64,000 nt of DNA from Streptomyces clavuligerus (GCF_005519465.1 NZ_CP027858.1:3224001-3288000); one strand, 5' to 3'; positions 29,818 through 38,231 are shown, counted from the first letter of the stretch. Numbers and translations are program-made. The notes: generated from the sequence alone by a model not told the origin.

Positions 29818-30415
29818 CGTCCCCGGGGACCGTGCGCAGCCCGTCGAAGGCGAGACGCACCACCGTCTCCGCGAGCTGTTCCTCCTCGTCACCGCCGCCG
29901 GAGTGCGGCCGGTACCACTCCACCAGGGAGTTGACCATGCCGAAGAGCAGCCGGGTCGCCAGCCGGATGTCGACGTCCGCCCGCAGATCGCCGTCGGCGG
30001 CGGCGGACGTCAGCAGTTCGGCGACGCGCTGGTCGAACTCCCTGCGGCGCTCCATGGCCCAGCGCTCGGTCTTGGTGTTGCCCCGGACCCGCAGCAGCAG
30101 CGTCACATGGGGCAGCTCCGCCATCAGCACCTCGACGGTGCGCCGGGTGACGTACTCGACCCGCTCGATGGCCCGCCCTTCGCACGCCCCCGGCTCGTCG
30201 AGCACCGCGAAGAGCGCGTCGATGGCCCGGCTCACCGCCCGGCGCAGCAGTTCCTCCTTGCCGGAGACATGGTGGTAGATGGAGGACTTGGAGATTCCGG
30301 CCGCCCGGGAGAGGTGCTCCATCGACGTGCCGTCGTAGCCGCGCTCGTTGAAGACGCGTACGGCGACGGTGAGCAGGCTCTCCGGCGTATAGGTGTCCCG
30401 TTTGGCCGTGGTCAT
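29804..30415 (-). CDS. paaR: TetR-family regulator, PaaR-like
   Basis: Dimeric repressor of 203 aa with N-terminal helix-turn-helix (SLLTVAVRVFNERGYDGTSM, AAGISKSSIYHHVSGKEELL) and an all-helical ligand domain of the TetR_C_33/AcrR-like kind (RRTVEVLMAELPHVTLLLRV, LFGMVNSLVEWYRP). ATG 30415 overlaps the stop of the 3-hydroxyacyl-CoA dehydrogenase (ATGA), so it sits in an operon with a phenylacetate gene. In C. glutamicum the TetR regulator PaaR represses paa genes and is released by phenylacetyl-CoA. Three matches to its palindrome occur nearby: before bkdA2, before this operon/paaN, and before paaA. The name rests on context and operators; orthology should be tested. Confidence 0.8.
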   Translation of the reverse strand: MTTAKRDTYTPESLLTVAVRVFNERGYDGTSMEHLSRAAGISKSSIYHHVSGKEELLRRAVSRAIDALFAVLDEPGACEGRAIERVEYVTRRTVEVLMAELPHVTLLLRVRGNTKTERWAMERRREFDQRVAELLTSAAADGDLRADVDIRLATRLLFGMVNSLVEWYRPHSGGGDEEEQLAETVVRLAFDGLRTVPGDAHRG

Positions 30416-31992
30416 GACTCCGCTCCCTCTGTGCCGGACCGTCCGGACCGTCCCGCCCGCTCGGCTCCCTCGTCGTCCGCCTCCCGGGCCGAGCTGCGCT
30501 GGAAGAGCGCGAGCCCGGGTGCGTACCGCCCGCCCGGCACCCGCGCGTGCAGCGCCTCCAGGAGGTCGTGGGCGTAGTCGTGGGGGAGTCGGCCGTCCCA
30601 CTCGAAGGGCCCGACGGGGTAGTTCACACCGAGTCGCATCGCGGTGTCGATGTCCGCCTCGGTGGCGACCCCCTGGGCGGCGGCGTCCGCGGCGAGGTCG
30701 ATCAGCATCGCGACGGTGCGGGCCACGATCATGCCCGGGACGTCCCCGATCACGCTGACCTTCTTGCCGAGCGCCTGGAAGAGGCCGATCGCCTCCCTCA
30801 GGGTGCGCTCCTCGGTGTGCGGTGCGGGCGCGAGGGCGATCCGGCCCGCGGCGCGGTAGTCGAAGGCCAGGTCGAAGTGGACGACGTCGCGGAACTCCGC
30901 GGCCGTCCGTCCGTCGACGAGCACCAGCTGTCCGCCGCCGGGCAGGACGAGCCCGGGCCCGCCCTCGCCGTCCCCCTCCCGGACGGTGATCCCGGCCTCG
31001 GCGATCATCGGCAACAGCTCGGCCGCCGGGCCGAGACCACCCGCGGTGACCACGTACTCCGGCGCCGGGGCGGGGTCCGCGGTGTGCGGTTCGGGGCGGA
31101 CCGCGTCCGGGGCGTAGTCGTACCAGCCCCGGCCGGACTTGCGGCCGAGCAGCCCCGCCTCGACCAGCCGCCGCTGGGCCAGCGAGGGGGTGAACTTCAC
31201 GTTCCGGAAGAACGACTCCCAGACGGAGTGGGTGACGGCCTCGTTGACGTCCTGACCGATCAGGTCGGTCAGCTCGAACGGGCCCATCCGGAATCCGCCG
31301 CACTCGCGCAGGACGGCGTCGATGGTGGCGGGGTCGGCGCCCCGGTCCCCGTGGATCGCGAACCCTTCGGCGTAGAAGGGTCTGGCGATCCGGTTGACGA
31401 TGAATCCGGGCAGGTCAGCACTGTGGACGGGAGTTTTGCCCCAGGCGGCGGCGGTGGCCGTGGCGGCGCGGGCCGCAGCGGGGTCGGTGGCGAAGCCGCT
31501 GACCACCTCCACCAGGGGCAGCAACGGGGCCGGGTTGAAGAAGTGGAGTCCGACGGCGCGGCCGGGGCGGCGCAGCGCGGCCGCGACCGCCGTCACCGAC
31601 AGGGAAGAGGTGTTGGTCGCGAGCAGACAGTCCTCGGCGACGATCTCCTCCAGCGCCGTGAACAGCTCCCGTTTGACGTCCAGCCGCTCCACGACCGCCT
31701 CGACGACGAGCGCCGCGTCGGACAGCCCGTCCAGCTCCGCCACCGGGTGGAGCCGGGCGCGCGCGGCGGCGCGTTCGGCCGCCGTCATCCGGCCCTTCTG
31801 CTCCAGCCGGGACAGCCGCGCGCCGATCGCCTCCACCGCCTCGGCCGCCCGTCCGGGGACGGCGTCGTAGAGCCGTACGGGATGCCCGGCGACCAGGGCC
31901 ACCTGGGCGATTCCCTGGCCCATGGTGCCGGTTCCGACAACGGCGACGGTACGGCCGCGGTCCACGGCCGCGCTCTGCTCCAAGGCGGTCAT
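30412..31992 (-). CDS. paaH: 3-hydroxyacyl-CoA dehydrogenase (3-hydroxyadipyl-CoA step, PaaH type)
   Basis: NAD-dependent beta-oxidation-type dehydrogenase of 526 aa. The Rossmann loop is VVGTGTMGQGIA (Gly20, 22, 25). Catalytic HFFNPAPLLPLVEVV carries the active-site His, and NTSSLS and PGFIVNRIARPFYAE belong to the first catalytic unit. A second, related C-terminal domain (SVIGDVPGMIVARTVAMLID to YPVGPFEWDGRLP) gives the two-domain layout of PaaH/PaaC (475-500 aa). In phenylacetate degradation this enzyme oxidises 3-hydroxyadipyl-CoA. ATG 31992 follows GGAGG. It is co-transcribed with paaR and divergent from paaN, sharing operator site B. The C-terminal 25 residues are an acidic/Arg tail. 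Confidence 0.85.
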   Translation of the reverse strand: MTALEQSAAVDRGRTVAVVGTGTMGQGIAQVALVAGHPVRLYDAVPGRAAEAVEAIGARLSRLEQKGRMTAAERAAARARLHPVAELDGLSDAALVVEAVVERLDVKRELFTALEEIVAEDCLLATNTSSLSVTAVAAALRRPGRAVGLHFFNPAPLLPLVEVVSGFATDPAAARAATATAAAWGKTPVHSADLPGFIVNRIARPFYAEGFAIHGDRGADPATIDAVLRECGGFRMGPFELTDLIGQDVNEAVTHSVWESFFRNVKFTPSLAQRRLVEAGLLGRKSGRGWYDYAPDAVRPEPHTADPAPAPEYVVTAGGLGPAAELLPMIAEAGITVREGDGEGGPGLVLPGGGQLVLVDGRTAAEFRDVVHFDLAFDYRAAGRIALAPAPHTEERTLREAIGLFQALGKKVSVIGDVPGMIVARTVAMLIDLAADAAAQGVATEADIDTAMRLGVNYPVGPFEWDGRLPHDYAHDLLEALHARVPGGRYAPGLALFQRSSAREADDEGAERAGRSGRSGTEGAES

Positions 31993-32014
31993 GGGAGTGA
32001 TCCTCCCCGATGAG

Positions 32015-32062
32015 TTTTCCACAGGATTGACAGGCCCCCTTGTACCGACCGATCGTTCGGTT
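32015..32062. promoter_or_regulatory. PaaR operator site B with TTTTCCACAGG and TTGACA
   Basis: ACCGACCGATCGTTCGGTT (32044-32062; PaaR core 32048-32061 perfect). TTTTCCACAGG (32015-32025) precedes a TTGACA (32027-32032), all on the plus strand and reading toward paaN. Site B is the exact reverse complement of site C over 19 bp. It lies in the divergent paaH/paaN region and could control both. Confidence 0.75.
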
Positions 32063-32115
32063 ACTCTAACTCTGTCCACCCCTTCCCGCCCAGCTCGACG
32101 AGGAGTTGGTCCGTC

Positions 32116-33792
32116 ATGCAGCTGACCGAGACCCGGCTGACCGACAGCCACCGGCCGACACTCGATCAGGCCCTGGAGGCGATCCGCACCCGCGGGTACT
32201 GGTCCCCGCACCCCGAGCACCCCAAGGCGTACGGCGAGAGCGCCCCGGCCGACGGCCTCGCCGCCTTCGAGGCCCTGCGGGGCACCCGCTTCGAGCTGGA
32301 CCAGCCGGGCACCGACGGCTGGGCGGGCGGCGAGATCTCGCCCTACGGCCCCGCGCTGAACATCGAGTACCCGCAGGTGGATCCGGATGTGCTGCTGCCC
32401 GCGATGCGGGCGGGCCTGGCCGCCTGGCGCGCGGCGGGCCCCGAGCTGCGGGCCCTGGTCTGTCTGGAGATCCTGTCCCGGATCAGCGCCCGCACCCATG
32501 AGTTCGCGCAGGCCGTCATGCACACCAGCGGGCAGGCGTTCATGATGGCGTTCCAGGCGGGCGGTCCGCACGCGCAGGACCGCGGTCTGGAGGCGGTGGC
32601 GCACGCGTACGCGGAGCAGACCCGCGTCCCCGCCGGAGCCGACTGGTCCAAACCGCAGGGCAAGCGCGACCCCCTGGAGCTGCGGAAGACGTTCACCGCG
32701 ACCGGGCGCGGCATCGCCCTGGTGATCGGCTGCAACACCTTCCCGACGTGGAACGGCTATCCGGGGCTCTTCGCCTCCCTGGCCACGGGCAACGCGGTGC
32801 TGGTCAAGCCGCACCCCCGCGCCGTGCTGCCGCTCGCCCTCACCGTGCGGGTGGCCCGTGAGGTGCTGGCCGAGGCCGGGTTCGACCCGAATCTGGTCGC
32901 GCTCGCCGCCGAACGGCCCGGCGAGGGCATCGCCAAGACGCTCGCGGTCCGCCCCGAAATCAAGATCATCGACTACACCGGCTCCAGCTCCTTCGGCGAC
33001 TGGCTGGAGGACAACGCCCGGCAGGCGCAGGTCTACACGGAGAAGTCCGGGGTCAACACCGTCGTCATCGACTCCACCGACGACTACCGGGGCATGCTCT
33101 CCAACCTGGCCTTCTCGCTCTCCCTCTACAGCGGCCAGATGTGCACCACCCCGCAGAATCTGCTGATCCCCCGGGACGGCGTCGCCACGGACGCGGGCCA
33201 CAAGTCGTACGAGGAGGTCGTGGGCGATCTCGCGGCCTCGATGGGCGGTCTGCTCGGCGACGACGCCCGGGCCAACGCCCTGCTGGGCGCCCTGGTCAAC
33301 ACGGATGTCAAGAGCAGGCTGGACGGGGCGTCCGAGCTGGGCGAGGTGGCGCTGCCCACCCGGAAGATCGCCAACCCGGAGTTCCCCGACGCCGTGGTCC
33401 GCACACCGGTGATCGTCAAGCTGGACGGCGCCAAGCCCGAGGACGAGGCGGTCTTTCTGTCGGAGTGCTTCGGCCCGGTGTCGTTCGCGGTCGCCGTGGA
33501 CTCGGCGGAGGCCGCCGTGGAACTGCTGCGGCGCACCGTCCGGGACCGGGGCGCGATGACCGTGGGGGCCTACACCACCTCGCGGGAGACGGAGCGCGCC
33601 GTCGAGGAGGTCTGCCTCGACGAGTCGGCGCAGCTCTCGCTGAACCTCACGGGTGGGGTGTACGTCAATCAGACGGCCGCGTTCTCGGACTTCCACGGCT
33701 CGGGCGGCAACCCGGCGGCGAATGTGGCGCTGTGCGACAGCGCGTTCGTGGCCAACCGCTTCCGGGTGGTGGAGGTGCGCCGCCCGGCCTGA
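32116..33792 (+). CDS. paaN: Phenylacetic acid degradation aldehyde dehydrogenase PaaN
   Basis: Aldehyde dehydrogenase-superfamily protein of 558 aa, the PaaN subgroup, thought to oxidise the semialdehyde after ring opening. Motifs: LVIGCNTFPTWNGYPGLFASL (substrate/NAD region), AVLVKPHPRAVLPL with the NAD-binding Lys, IDYTGSSSFGDWLE, and the Cys nucleophile region SLYSGQMCTTPQN (Cys343). It lacks the C-terminal MaoC hydratase domain of E. coli PaaZ (about 680 aa), so oxepin-CoA ring hydrolysis must come from another protein. ATG start, GAGGAG upstream. Monocistronic, divergent to paaH-paaR. Confidence 0.9.
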   Translation: MQLTETRLTDSHRPTLDQALEAIRTRGYWSPHPEHPKAYGESAPADGLAAFEALRGTRFELDQPGTDGWAGGEISPYGPALNIEYPQVDPDVLLPAMRAGLAAWRAAGPELRALVCLEILSRISARTHEFAQAVMHTSGQAFMMAFQAGGPHAQDRGLEAVAHAYAEQTRVPAGADWSKPQGKRDPLELRKTFTATGRGIALVIGCNTFPTWNGYPGLFASLATGNAVLVKPHPRAVLPLALTVRVAREVLAEAGFDPNLVALAAERPGEGIAKTLAVRPEIKIIDYTGSSSFGDWLEDNARQAQVYTEKSGVNTVVIDSTDDYRGMLSNLAFSLSLYSGQMCTTPQNLLIPRDGVATDAGHKSYEEVVGDLAASMGGLLGDDARANALLGALVNTDVKSRLDGASELGEVALPTRKIANPEFPDAVVRTPVIVKLDGAKPEDEAVFLSECFGPVSFAVAVDSAEAAVELLRRTVRDRGAMTVGAYTTSRETERAVEEVCLDESAQLSLNLTGGVYVNQTAAFSDFHGSGGNPAANVALCDSAFVANRFRVVEVRRPA

Positions 33793-33801
33793 GCGGGCCG
33801 T

Positions 33802-33827
33802 CCGGCCCCGGGCGCTTCCGGGGCCGG
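33802..33827. terminator. Convergent hairpin terminator
   Basis: Perfect 10-bp arms (33802-33811 and 33818-33827) with a 6-nt loop, between paaN and the convergent SpoU methyltransferase. Confidence 0.65.
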
Positions 33828-33835
33828 GGCGCGGC

Positions 33836-34630
33836 TCAGCCGTGCTCCGGGGTTTCCGGGGTCCCGGGGGCCAAGGGCGTGCCGCCCCAGTGGAAGAGGG
33901 TCATGGCCACGCTGGTGGCCAGGTTGTAGCTGGAGACCTGGGGCCGCATGGGCAGGGAGAGCAGCCGGGTGGCCCTGGCCCTCAGCTCCGGGGAGACACC
34001 GTGCCGCTCCGAGCCGAAGACGAGCAGGGCGTCGTCGGGCAGCGCCACGGTGCGGATGTCGTCGCCCTCCGGGTCGAGGACGAGGAGCGGGCCGCCGGGG
34101 AGGTCGTCCGGGTCGAGCCGGGCCACGGCGGTGGCGTAGTGGAGGCCCGCCCCGGCCCGTACGGCGTTGGGGTGCCAGGGGTCCAGGTCACCGGTGGTGA
34201 TCACGCCGGTGGCCCCGAAACCCGCGGCGAGCCGGACCACCGCGCCGACGTTCCCCAGATTGCGGGGGTTGTCCAGGAGGACGACGGGCGCGTGCCGGGG
34301 GCGCGCGGACAGCAGGTCGAGGCGGTCCCGGCGACCGGGCCTGACGGCGAGGGCGGCGACCCGGGTGGGGTGGACCCGTGGCAGCAGCTCGCGCAGGGTC
34401 TCCGGCGCCACCTCGGTCAGCAACTCCGCGATCCGCTCCCGGACATCCGGAGCGAGCGCGTCCGCGAGCGCGAGCACGGCCGCCCGGTCGCTGGTGATCG
34501 CGCACCGGATGTCCGCCTGGAAGCGGAGTGCGTGCTTCAGGGCGTGGAAACCGTCGAGCAGCACCCCGTCCGGTGCCGTCGCCGTCTCCCGCCAGTGCTG
34601 TACCGCCGTGGCGGCGCCGTTCTCGCTCAT
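33836..34630 (-). CDS. SpoU/TrmH-family RNA 2'-O-methyltransferase
   Basis: SAM-dependent SPOUT methyltransferase of 264 aa, modifying the ribose of tRNA or rRNA. The N-terminal substrate-binding part (DGVLLDGFHALKHALRFQAD) precedes the knotted domain with motif 1 NPRNLGNVGAVVRLAAGFGA, motif 2 LLVFGSERHGVSPEL and motif 3 LPMRPQVSSYNLATSVAMTL. It is unrelated in function to the phenylacetate genes around it. Convergent with paaN and 11 nt downstream of the HTTM gene on the same strand, so it may be read from that operon. Target nucleotide unknown. Confidence 0.88.
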   Translation of the reverse strand: MSENGAATAVQHWRETATAPDGVLLDGFHALKHALRFQADIRCAITSDRAAVLALADALAPDVRERIAELLTEVAPETLRELLPRVHPTRVAALAVRPGRRDRLDLLSARPRHAPVVLLDNPRNLGNVGAVVRLAAGFGATGVITTGDLDPWHPNAVRAGAGLHYATAVARLDPDDLPGGPLLVLDPEGDDIRTVALPDDALLVFGSERHGVSPELRARATRLLSLPMRPQVSSYNLATSVAMTLFHWGGTPLAPGTPETPEHG

Positions 34631-34641
34631 CGCCCTCAAGG

Positions 34642-35955
34642 CTAAGCGGAGCCGCGCCGGGCGTCGGCGGCGCCCGGGTCGCCCGCTCCGCCGGGCGGGC
34701 GGCTCCGCGACGGGTGCCGCGGTCGGACGGCGGGCAGCCGGAGGCGGACGCGAGCGGCGCGGGCGCCCAGCCACAGCAGAAAGGCCGTCGGGAGGAAGAC
34801 CGCGTCGGCGGCGATCATCGCCAGGGAGAAGAAGGGCAGTCCGAGCACCACGGCGATCGCCGCGTGTTCCGCGATCATCACCATGAGCAGGACGTTCTTG
34901 ACCCGCCGGTTACAGAGGGTGAACGGGAACGCGACCTGGACCGCGACCGTTCCATAGGAGAGGGCCAGCACGATCAGCCCGTTGGACGCCAGCAGATCGG
35001 AGAGGGGCGGCCAGGGAGTGAAGTACTCCAGTCGGAGCGGGTAGTAGAGCGCGGTGCCGTCCTGCCAGCGGGAGCCCTGGATCTTGTACCAGCCGGCCGT
35101 GGCGTAGATCAGACAGACCTCGGCCATGATCACGACCAGGGCCGCGTTGTGGAGGACGTTGGCGACGGTGTCCATCAGCAGCCGCGGCTGGCTCCTGGGG
35201 AAGTACCGGGTCACCAGCCACCACAGGCCGAGCACCCCCCAGAGGGTCCACAGCGCCACCAGGACCGGGGTACCGGTCCGGTTCAGCAGGTTCCCGGCCA
35301 TGAGCAGTGCGCCCAGAGCGCCCCAGAGCACGGGCCCGACCGGGTCCCGACCGGGAGGAAGCCCCTCGGCCGCACGGGCGCGCTCGCGGGCCGCCCGCCG
35401 GGCGTCCAGGGACCAGACCTGTCCGCAGCGGGTCGCGACCAGATAGATCGCCATGAGATGGATGACGTTGTCCCCGCCGTCCCCCATGAAGATGGAGCGG
35501 TTCTGGAGGGAGAGCACCCCGGCCATGAAGAGCGCCGACATGGTCCGGGTCCGCCAGCCGAGCAGCAGCAGCGCCCCGGAGAGCAGCGCGAGCAGATAGA
35601 CCGCTTCAAACCAGAGGGTGTTGTCGGTCCACATCAGCGCGGTGAAGGCGTCGTTGCCGCCGATGAACCGGTCGCCCAGCTCCCAGCTCCAGGGCCCGTC
35701 GGGTCCGTACAGCTCGTGCCGGTGCGGCAGTTCGCACAGGAGGAAGAGGGTCCAGACGCCCGCGAAGCCGATCCGGACGACGGCCGCCTGGTACGGGCCG
35801 AGGGCATGGGCGGTGATCCGCTGAAGAGCGACGACCGCCCGGCCGGACAGCGGCGCCCGGCCGGACGGGGACGGTCGCCCGGGAAGCGGTGATCGCTCGG
35901 CCGGTGGTGGTCCGTCGGCGGGGAGCGGTGATCCGTCGGGGAGCGGTGCCGTCAT
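34642..35955 (-). CDS. HTTM-domain integral membrane protein
   Basis: Multi-pass membrane protein of 437 aa with a horizontally transferred transmembrane (HTTM) domain, the membrane part of vitamin K gamma-glutamyl carboxylases. The N-terminal 40 residues are Pro/Ser-rich. It has about eight hydrophobic segments (for example LYLLALLSGALLLL, VLWGALGALLMAGNLL, LVVIMAEVCLIYATAGWYKI). The central region QNRSIFMGDGGDNVIHLMAI and WYKIQGSRWQDGTALYYPL are conserved HTTM words. ATGA overlap with the upstream DUF5819 gene. The actual reaction in bacteria is not known; no secreted carboxylation substrate can be named. Confidence 0.82.
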   Translation of the reverse strand: MTAPLPDGSPLPADGPPPAERSPLPGRPSPSGRAPLSGRAVVALQRITAHALGPYQAAVVRIGFAGVWTLFLLCELPHRHELYGPDGPWSWELGDRFIGGNDAFTALMWTDNTLWFEAVYLLALLSGALLLLGWRTRTMSALFMAGVLSLQNRSIFMGDGGDNVIHLMAIYLVATRCGQVWSLDARRAARERARAAEGLPPGRDPVGPVLWGALGALLMAGNLLNRTGTPVLVALWTLWGVLGLWWLVTRYFPRSQPRLLMDTVANVLHNAALVVIMAEVCLIYATAGWYKIQGSRWQDGTALYYPLRLEYFTPWPPLSDLLASNGLIVLALSYGTVAVQVAFPFTLCNRRVKNVLLMVMIAEHAAIAVVLGLPFFSLAMIAADAVFLPTAFLLWLGARAARVRLRLPAVRPRHPSRSRPPGGAGDPGAADARRGSA

Positions 35956-36842
35956 CCCGCTGCCTCCGGCCGGTCCGCCTCGGTGACGGTCCACCAGGGC
36001 AGCAGCCGGTGCACCGGCCGGGTGTCGGTCTTCTCGCCGCTCCAGGGCGGTGCCTCGACCGGCCTCGTCGTCGAGCGGAGCTGCATGTACGTCACCGGGC
36101 CGCCGAGTTCGTACCGCTGGAGGCGGAGCAGCGCGATCCGGCGGATGTAGCGCTCGGAGAGCCGCCCGCGCTCCCCGGTGGCCCGGCCCTTCCCGTCGTG
36201 CGAGTTGACGTAGAAGTCCCAGGCACGGCGCAGCTCGTTCTGGTGCACATGGCTGGGCAGGGGATTGCCGCGGATCGCCCGGGTGTCCTCGGCGGTCAGC
36301 CCGACCCAGCCGGTGGTCCGCCGCTCCCCCTCCGGGGTACGGACCTCGGCACGGACCTCGACCGCGATGTTCTGCTGGAGGGGGTTGGGGGCGAAGAGCT
36401 TCCAGTTCTGTTCGAACTCGGGGTAGATCCACGCGTCGATCGCGTCGCCGTACTGCCTGGTCGCGGTGTTCGGGGGCGCCACATGGAGGAAGACCATGCC
36501 GATGTGGCCGGCGGCCACGGCGGTGACGAGGACGAGCGCGAGCGCCGCGGCGGCCCGGTAGGGGGGAGCGAGCGCCAGGATGCCTCCGGCCGGGCCCGGG
36601 GCGGTGCCGCCGGGGGGAGCCGCGCCGTCGGGCGCGGGGGGAACGGGCCCGGCGGTCGGCGGGCCGTTCGGGCGCGGGGGGCCGATCCATGGCGCCGACA
36701 GGGGTCCGGTGTCCGTCCGCACCTCGGGCCAGGGGGGACGCCGTGGTCCGACGGGTCGGGGGCGGCCCTGCCCGGAGGCGGTCCCGGGAACGGGACCTGG
36801 GGCTGCGGCCTGCTCGGCGCTCCCGTCGTCGTACGAGCTCAT
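35952..36842 (-). CDS. DUF5819-family membrane protein, partner of HTTM protein
   Basis: Single-pass membrane protein, 296 aa from ATG 36842 (GGGGCGGG directly upstream; earlier in-frame starts lack a ribosome site). The first ~85 residues are Gly/Pro-rich and cytoplasmic; one hydrophobic helix follows (AAAALALVLVTAVAAGHIGM), and the rest lies outside the membrane: YPEFEQNWKLFAPNPLQQNI, RRAWDFYVNSHDGKGR, PVHRLLPWWTVTEA. The FAPNP motif is characteristic of the DUF5819/HTTM-linked family. It is fused by overlap (ATGA) to the HTTM gene and divergent from paaA. Confidence 0.75.
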   Translation of the reverse strand: MSSYDDGSAEQAAAPGPVPGTASGQGRPRPVGPRRPPWPEVRTDTGPLSAPWIGPPRPNGPPTAGPVPPAPDGAAPPGGTAPGPAGGILALAPPYRAAAALALVLVTAVAAGHIGMVFLHVAPPNTATRQYGDAIDAWIYPEFEQNWKLFAPNPLQQNIAVEVRAEVRTPEGERRTTGWVGLTAEDTRAIRGNPLPSHVHQNELRRAWDFYVNSHDGKGRATGERGRLSERYIRRIALLRLQRYELGGPVTYMQLRSTTRPVEAPPWSGEKTDTRPVHRLLPWWTVTEADRPEAAG

Positions 36843-36872
36843 CCCGCCCCGATCCCGCTCGCCGCGCCTCGG

Positions 36873-36944
36873 TTGTCCACAGGGTTGACACCTTAAGGGC
36901 CAGCGACTCACCATTGAAGTCAATGAACCGAACGATCGGTCGGT
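36873..36944 (+). promoter_or_regulatory. paaA promoter region: TTGTCCACAGG box, TTGACA, palindrome and PaaR site C
   Basis: In order: TTGTCCACAGG (36873-36883, exact DnaA box 36873-36881), TTGACA (36885-36890), perfect palindrome CATTGA-AG-TCAATG (36912-36925), then AACCGAACGATCGGTCGGT (36926-36944, PaaR core 36927-36940). The operator ends 10 nt before the paaA ATG, so repressor would block the start region. The same box plus operator order is seen before paaN and bkdA2. Confidence 0.75.
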
Positions 36945-36954
36945 AGGGGGCCCG

Positions 36955-37944
36955 ATGACGACAGGGACCGTGGACGCGGCGGAGCGGTACGAGGCGGCGT
37001 TCGACGAGGCCGTGGCCGCGGACGAGCGCATCGAGCCGCGCGACTGGATGCCGGACGCCTACCGCTCGACGCTGATCCGCCAGATGGCGCAGCACGCCCA
37101 CTCCGAGATCATCGGCATGCAGCCCGAGGCCAACTGGATCACCCGGGCGCCCTCGCTGCGCCGCAAGGCGATCCTCATGGCCAAGGTCCAGGACGAGGCG
37201 GGCCACGGGCTGTATCTCTACAGCGCGACGGAGACCCTGGGCGCCAGCCGTGACGAACTGCTGGACAAGCTCCACTCCGGCCGTCAGCGCTATTCGTCGA
37301 TCTTCAACTACCCCACGCTGACCTGGGCGGACGTCGGCGCGATCGGCTGGCTCGTGGACGGCGCCGCGATCACCAACCAGGTGCCGCTCTGCCGCTGCTC
37401 CTACGGCCCCTACGCCCGGGCGATGGTCCGTATCTGCAAGGAGGAGTCCTTCCACCAGCGGCAGGGCTACGAGCTGCTGCTCGCCCTCTCCCGGGGCACC
37501 CCCGCCCAGCACGCGATGGCCCAGGACGCGGTGGACCGCTGGTGGTGGCCCTCGCTGATGATGTTCGGCCCGCCGGACGAGGAGTCGGCCCACTCGGCCC
37601 GCTCGATGCTGTGGAAGATCAAGCGCCACTCCAACGACGAGCTGCGCCAGCGCTTCGTGGACATCTGCGTCCCCCAGGCGGAAGCACTCGGCCTCACCCT
37701 CCCCGACCCCGAGCTGCGGTGGAACGAGCAGCGGGGCCACCACGACTTCGGCCCGATCGACTGGTCCGAGTTCCAGCGGGTCCTGAAGGGCGAGGGCCCC
37801 TGCAATGAACAGCGGCTCGGCCAGCGCCGCCGGGCGCACGAGGAGGGTGCCTGGGTCCGCGAGGCAGCCGCCGCCCACGCCGCCCGGCACCGCACCCCCC
37901 GGGGCGGGTCCCGGCCCGAGCAGCGCGAGGAGAGGACGGCATGA
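36955..37944 (+). CDS. paaA: 1,2-phenylacetyl-CoA epoxidase subunit PaaA (catalytic)
   Basis: Catalytic di-iron subunit of the phenylacetyl-CoA ring epoxidase; with PaaC it forms the core that adds one oxygen to the aromatic ring using electrons from PaaE. 329 aa, as usual. Di-iron ligand regions are [33 protein letters not shown] and [15 protein letters not shown], and [12 protein letters not shown] is typical near the C terminus. The last 40 residues are an Arg/Ala tail. ATG follows GTAGGGGG, immediately after operator C. It is first of the tightly overlapped paaABCDE operon. Confidence 0.96.
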   Translation: MTTGTVDAAERYEAAFDEAVAADERIEPRDWMPDAYRSTLIRQMAQHAHSEIIGMQPEANWITRAPSLRRKAILMAKVQDEAGHGLYLYSATETLGASRDELLDKLHSGRQRYSSIFNYPTLTWADVGAIGWLVDGAAITNQVPLCRCSYGPYARAMVRICKEESFHQRQGYELLLALSRGTPAQHAMAQDAVDRWWWPSLMMFGPPDEESAHSARSMLWKIKRHSNDELRQRFVDICVPQAEALGLTLPDPELRWNEQRGHHDFGPIDWSEFQRVLKGEGPCNEQRLGQRRRAHEEGAWVREAAAAHAARHRTPRGGSRPEQREERTA

Positions 37945-38231
37945 GCAGTTCCACCGCATGGCCGCTGTGGGAGGTCTTCGTCCGCTCACGGCGCGGCCTC
38001 TCCCACACCCACGCCGGCAGCCTGCACGCCCCGGACGCCGAGATGGCCCTGCGCAACGCCCGGGACCTCTACACCCGGCGGAACGAGGGCATCTCCCTGT
38101 GGGTCGTCCCCTCCACCGCGATCACCGCCTCGTCCCCGGACGAGAAGGACCCCTTCTTCGAGCCGTCCGCCGACAAGCCCTATCGCCATCCCACCTTCTA
38201 CGAGATCCCCGAGGGGGTGAAGCACCTGTGA
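37941..38231 (+). CDS. paaB: 1,2-phenylacetyl-CoA epoxidase subunit PaaB
   Basis: Small subunit (96 aa) that bridges the two PaaA-PaaC halves. Typical sequence [20 protein letters not shown], then [19 protein letters not shown] and [31 protein letters not shown] closes the protein. ATGA overlap with paaA and GTGA overlap with paaC imply coupled translation and fixed stoichiometry. Confidence 0.95.
   Translation: MSSSTAWPLWEVFVRSRRGLSHTHAGSLHAPDAEMALRNARDLYTRRNEGISLWVVPSTAITASSPDEKDPFFEPSADKPYRHPTFYEIPEGVKHL

Noticed and set aside
31993..33696. Upstream extension of the 3-hydroxyacyl-CoA dehydrogenase frame on the minus strand
   Set aside because: It overlaps all of paaN; the family start with the Rossmann loop begins at 31992 with a ribosome site.
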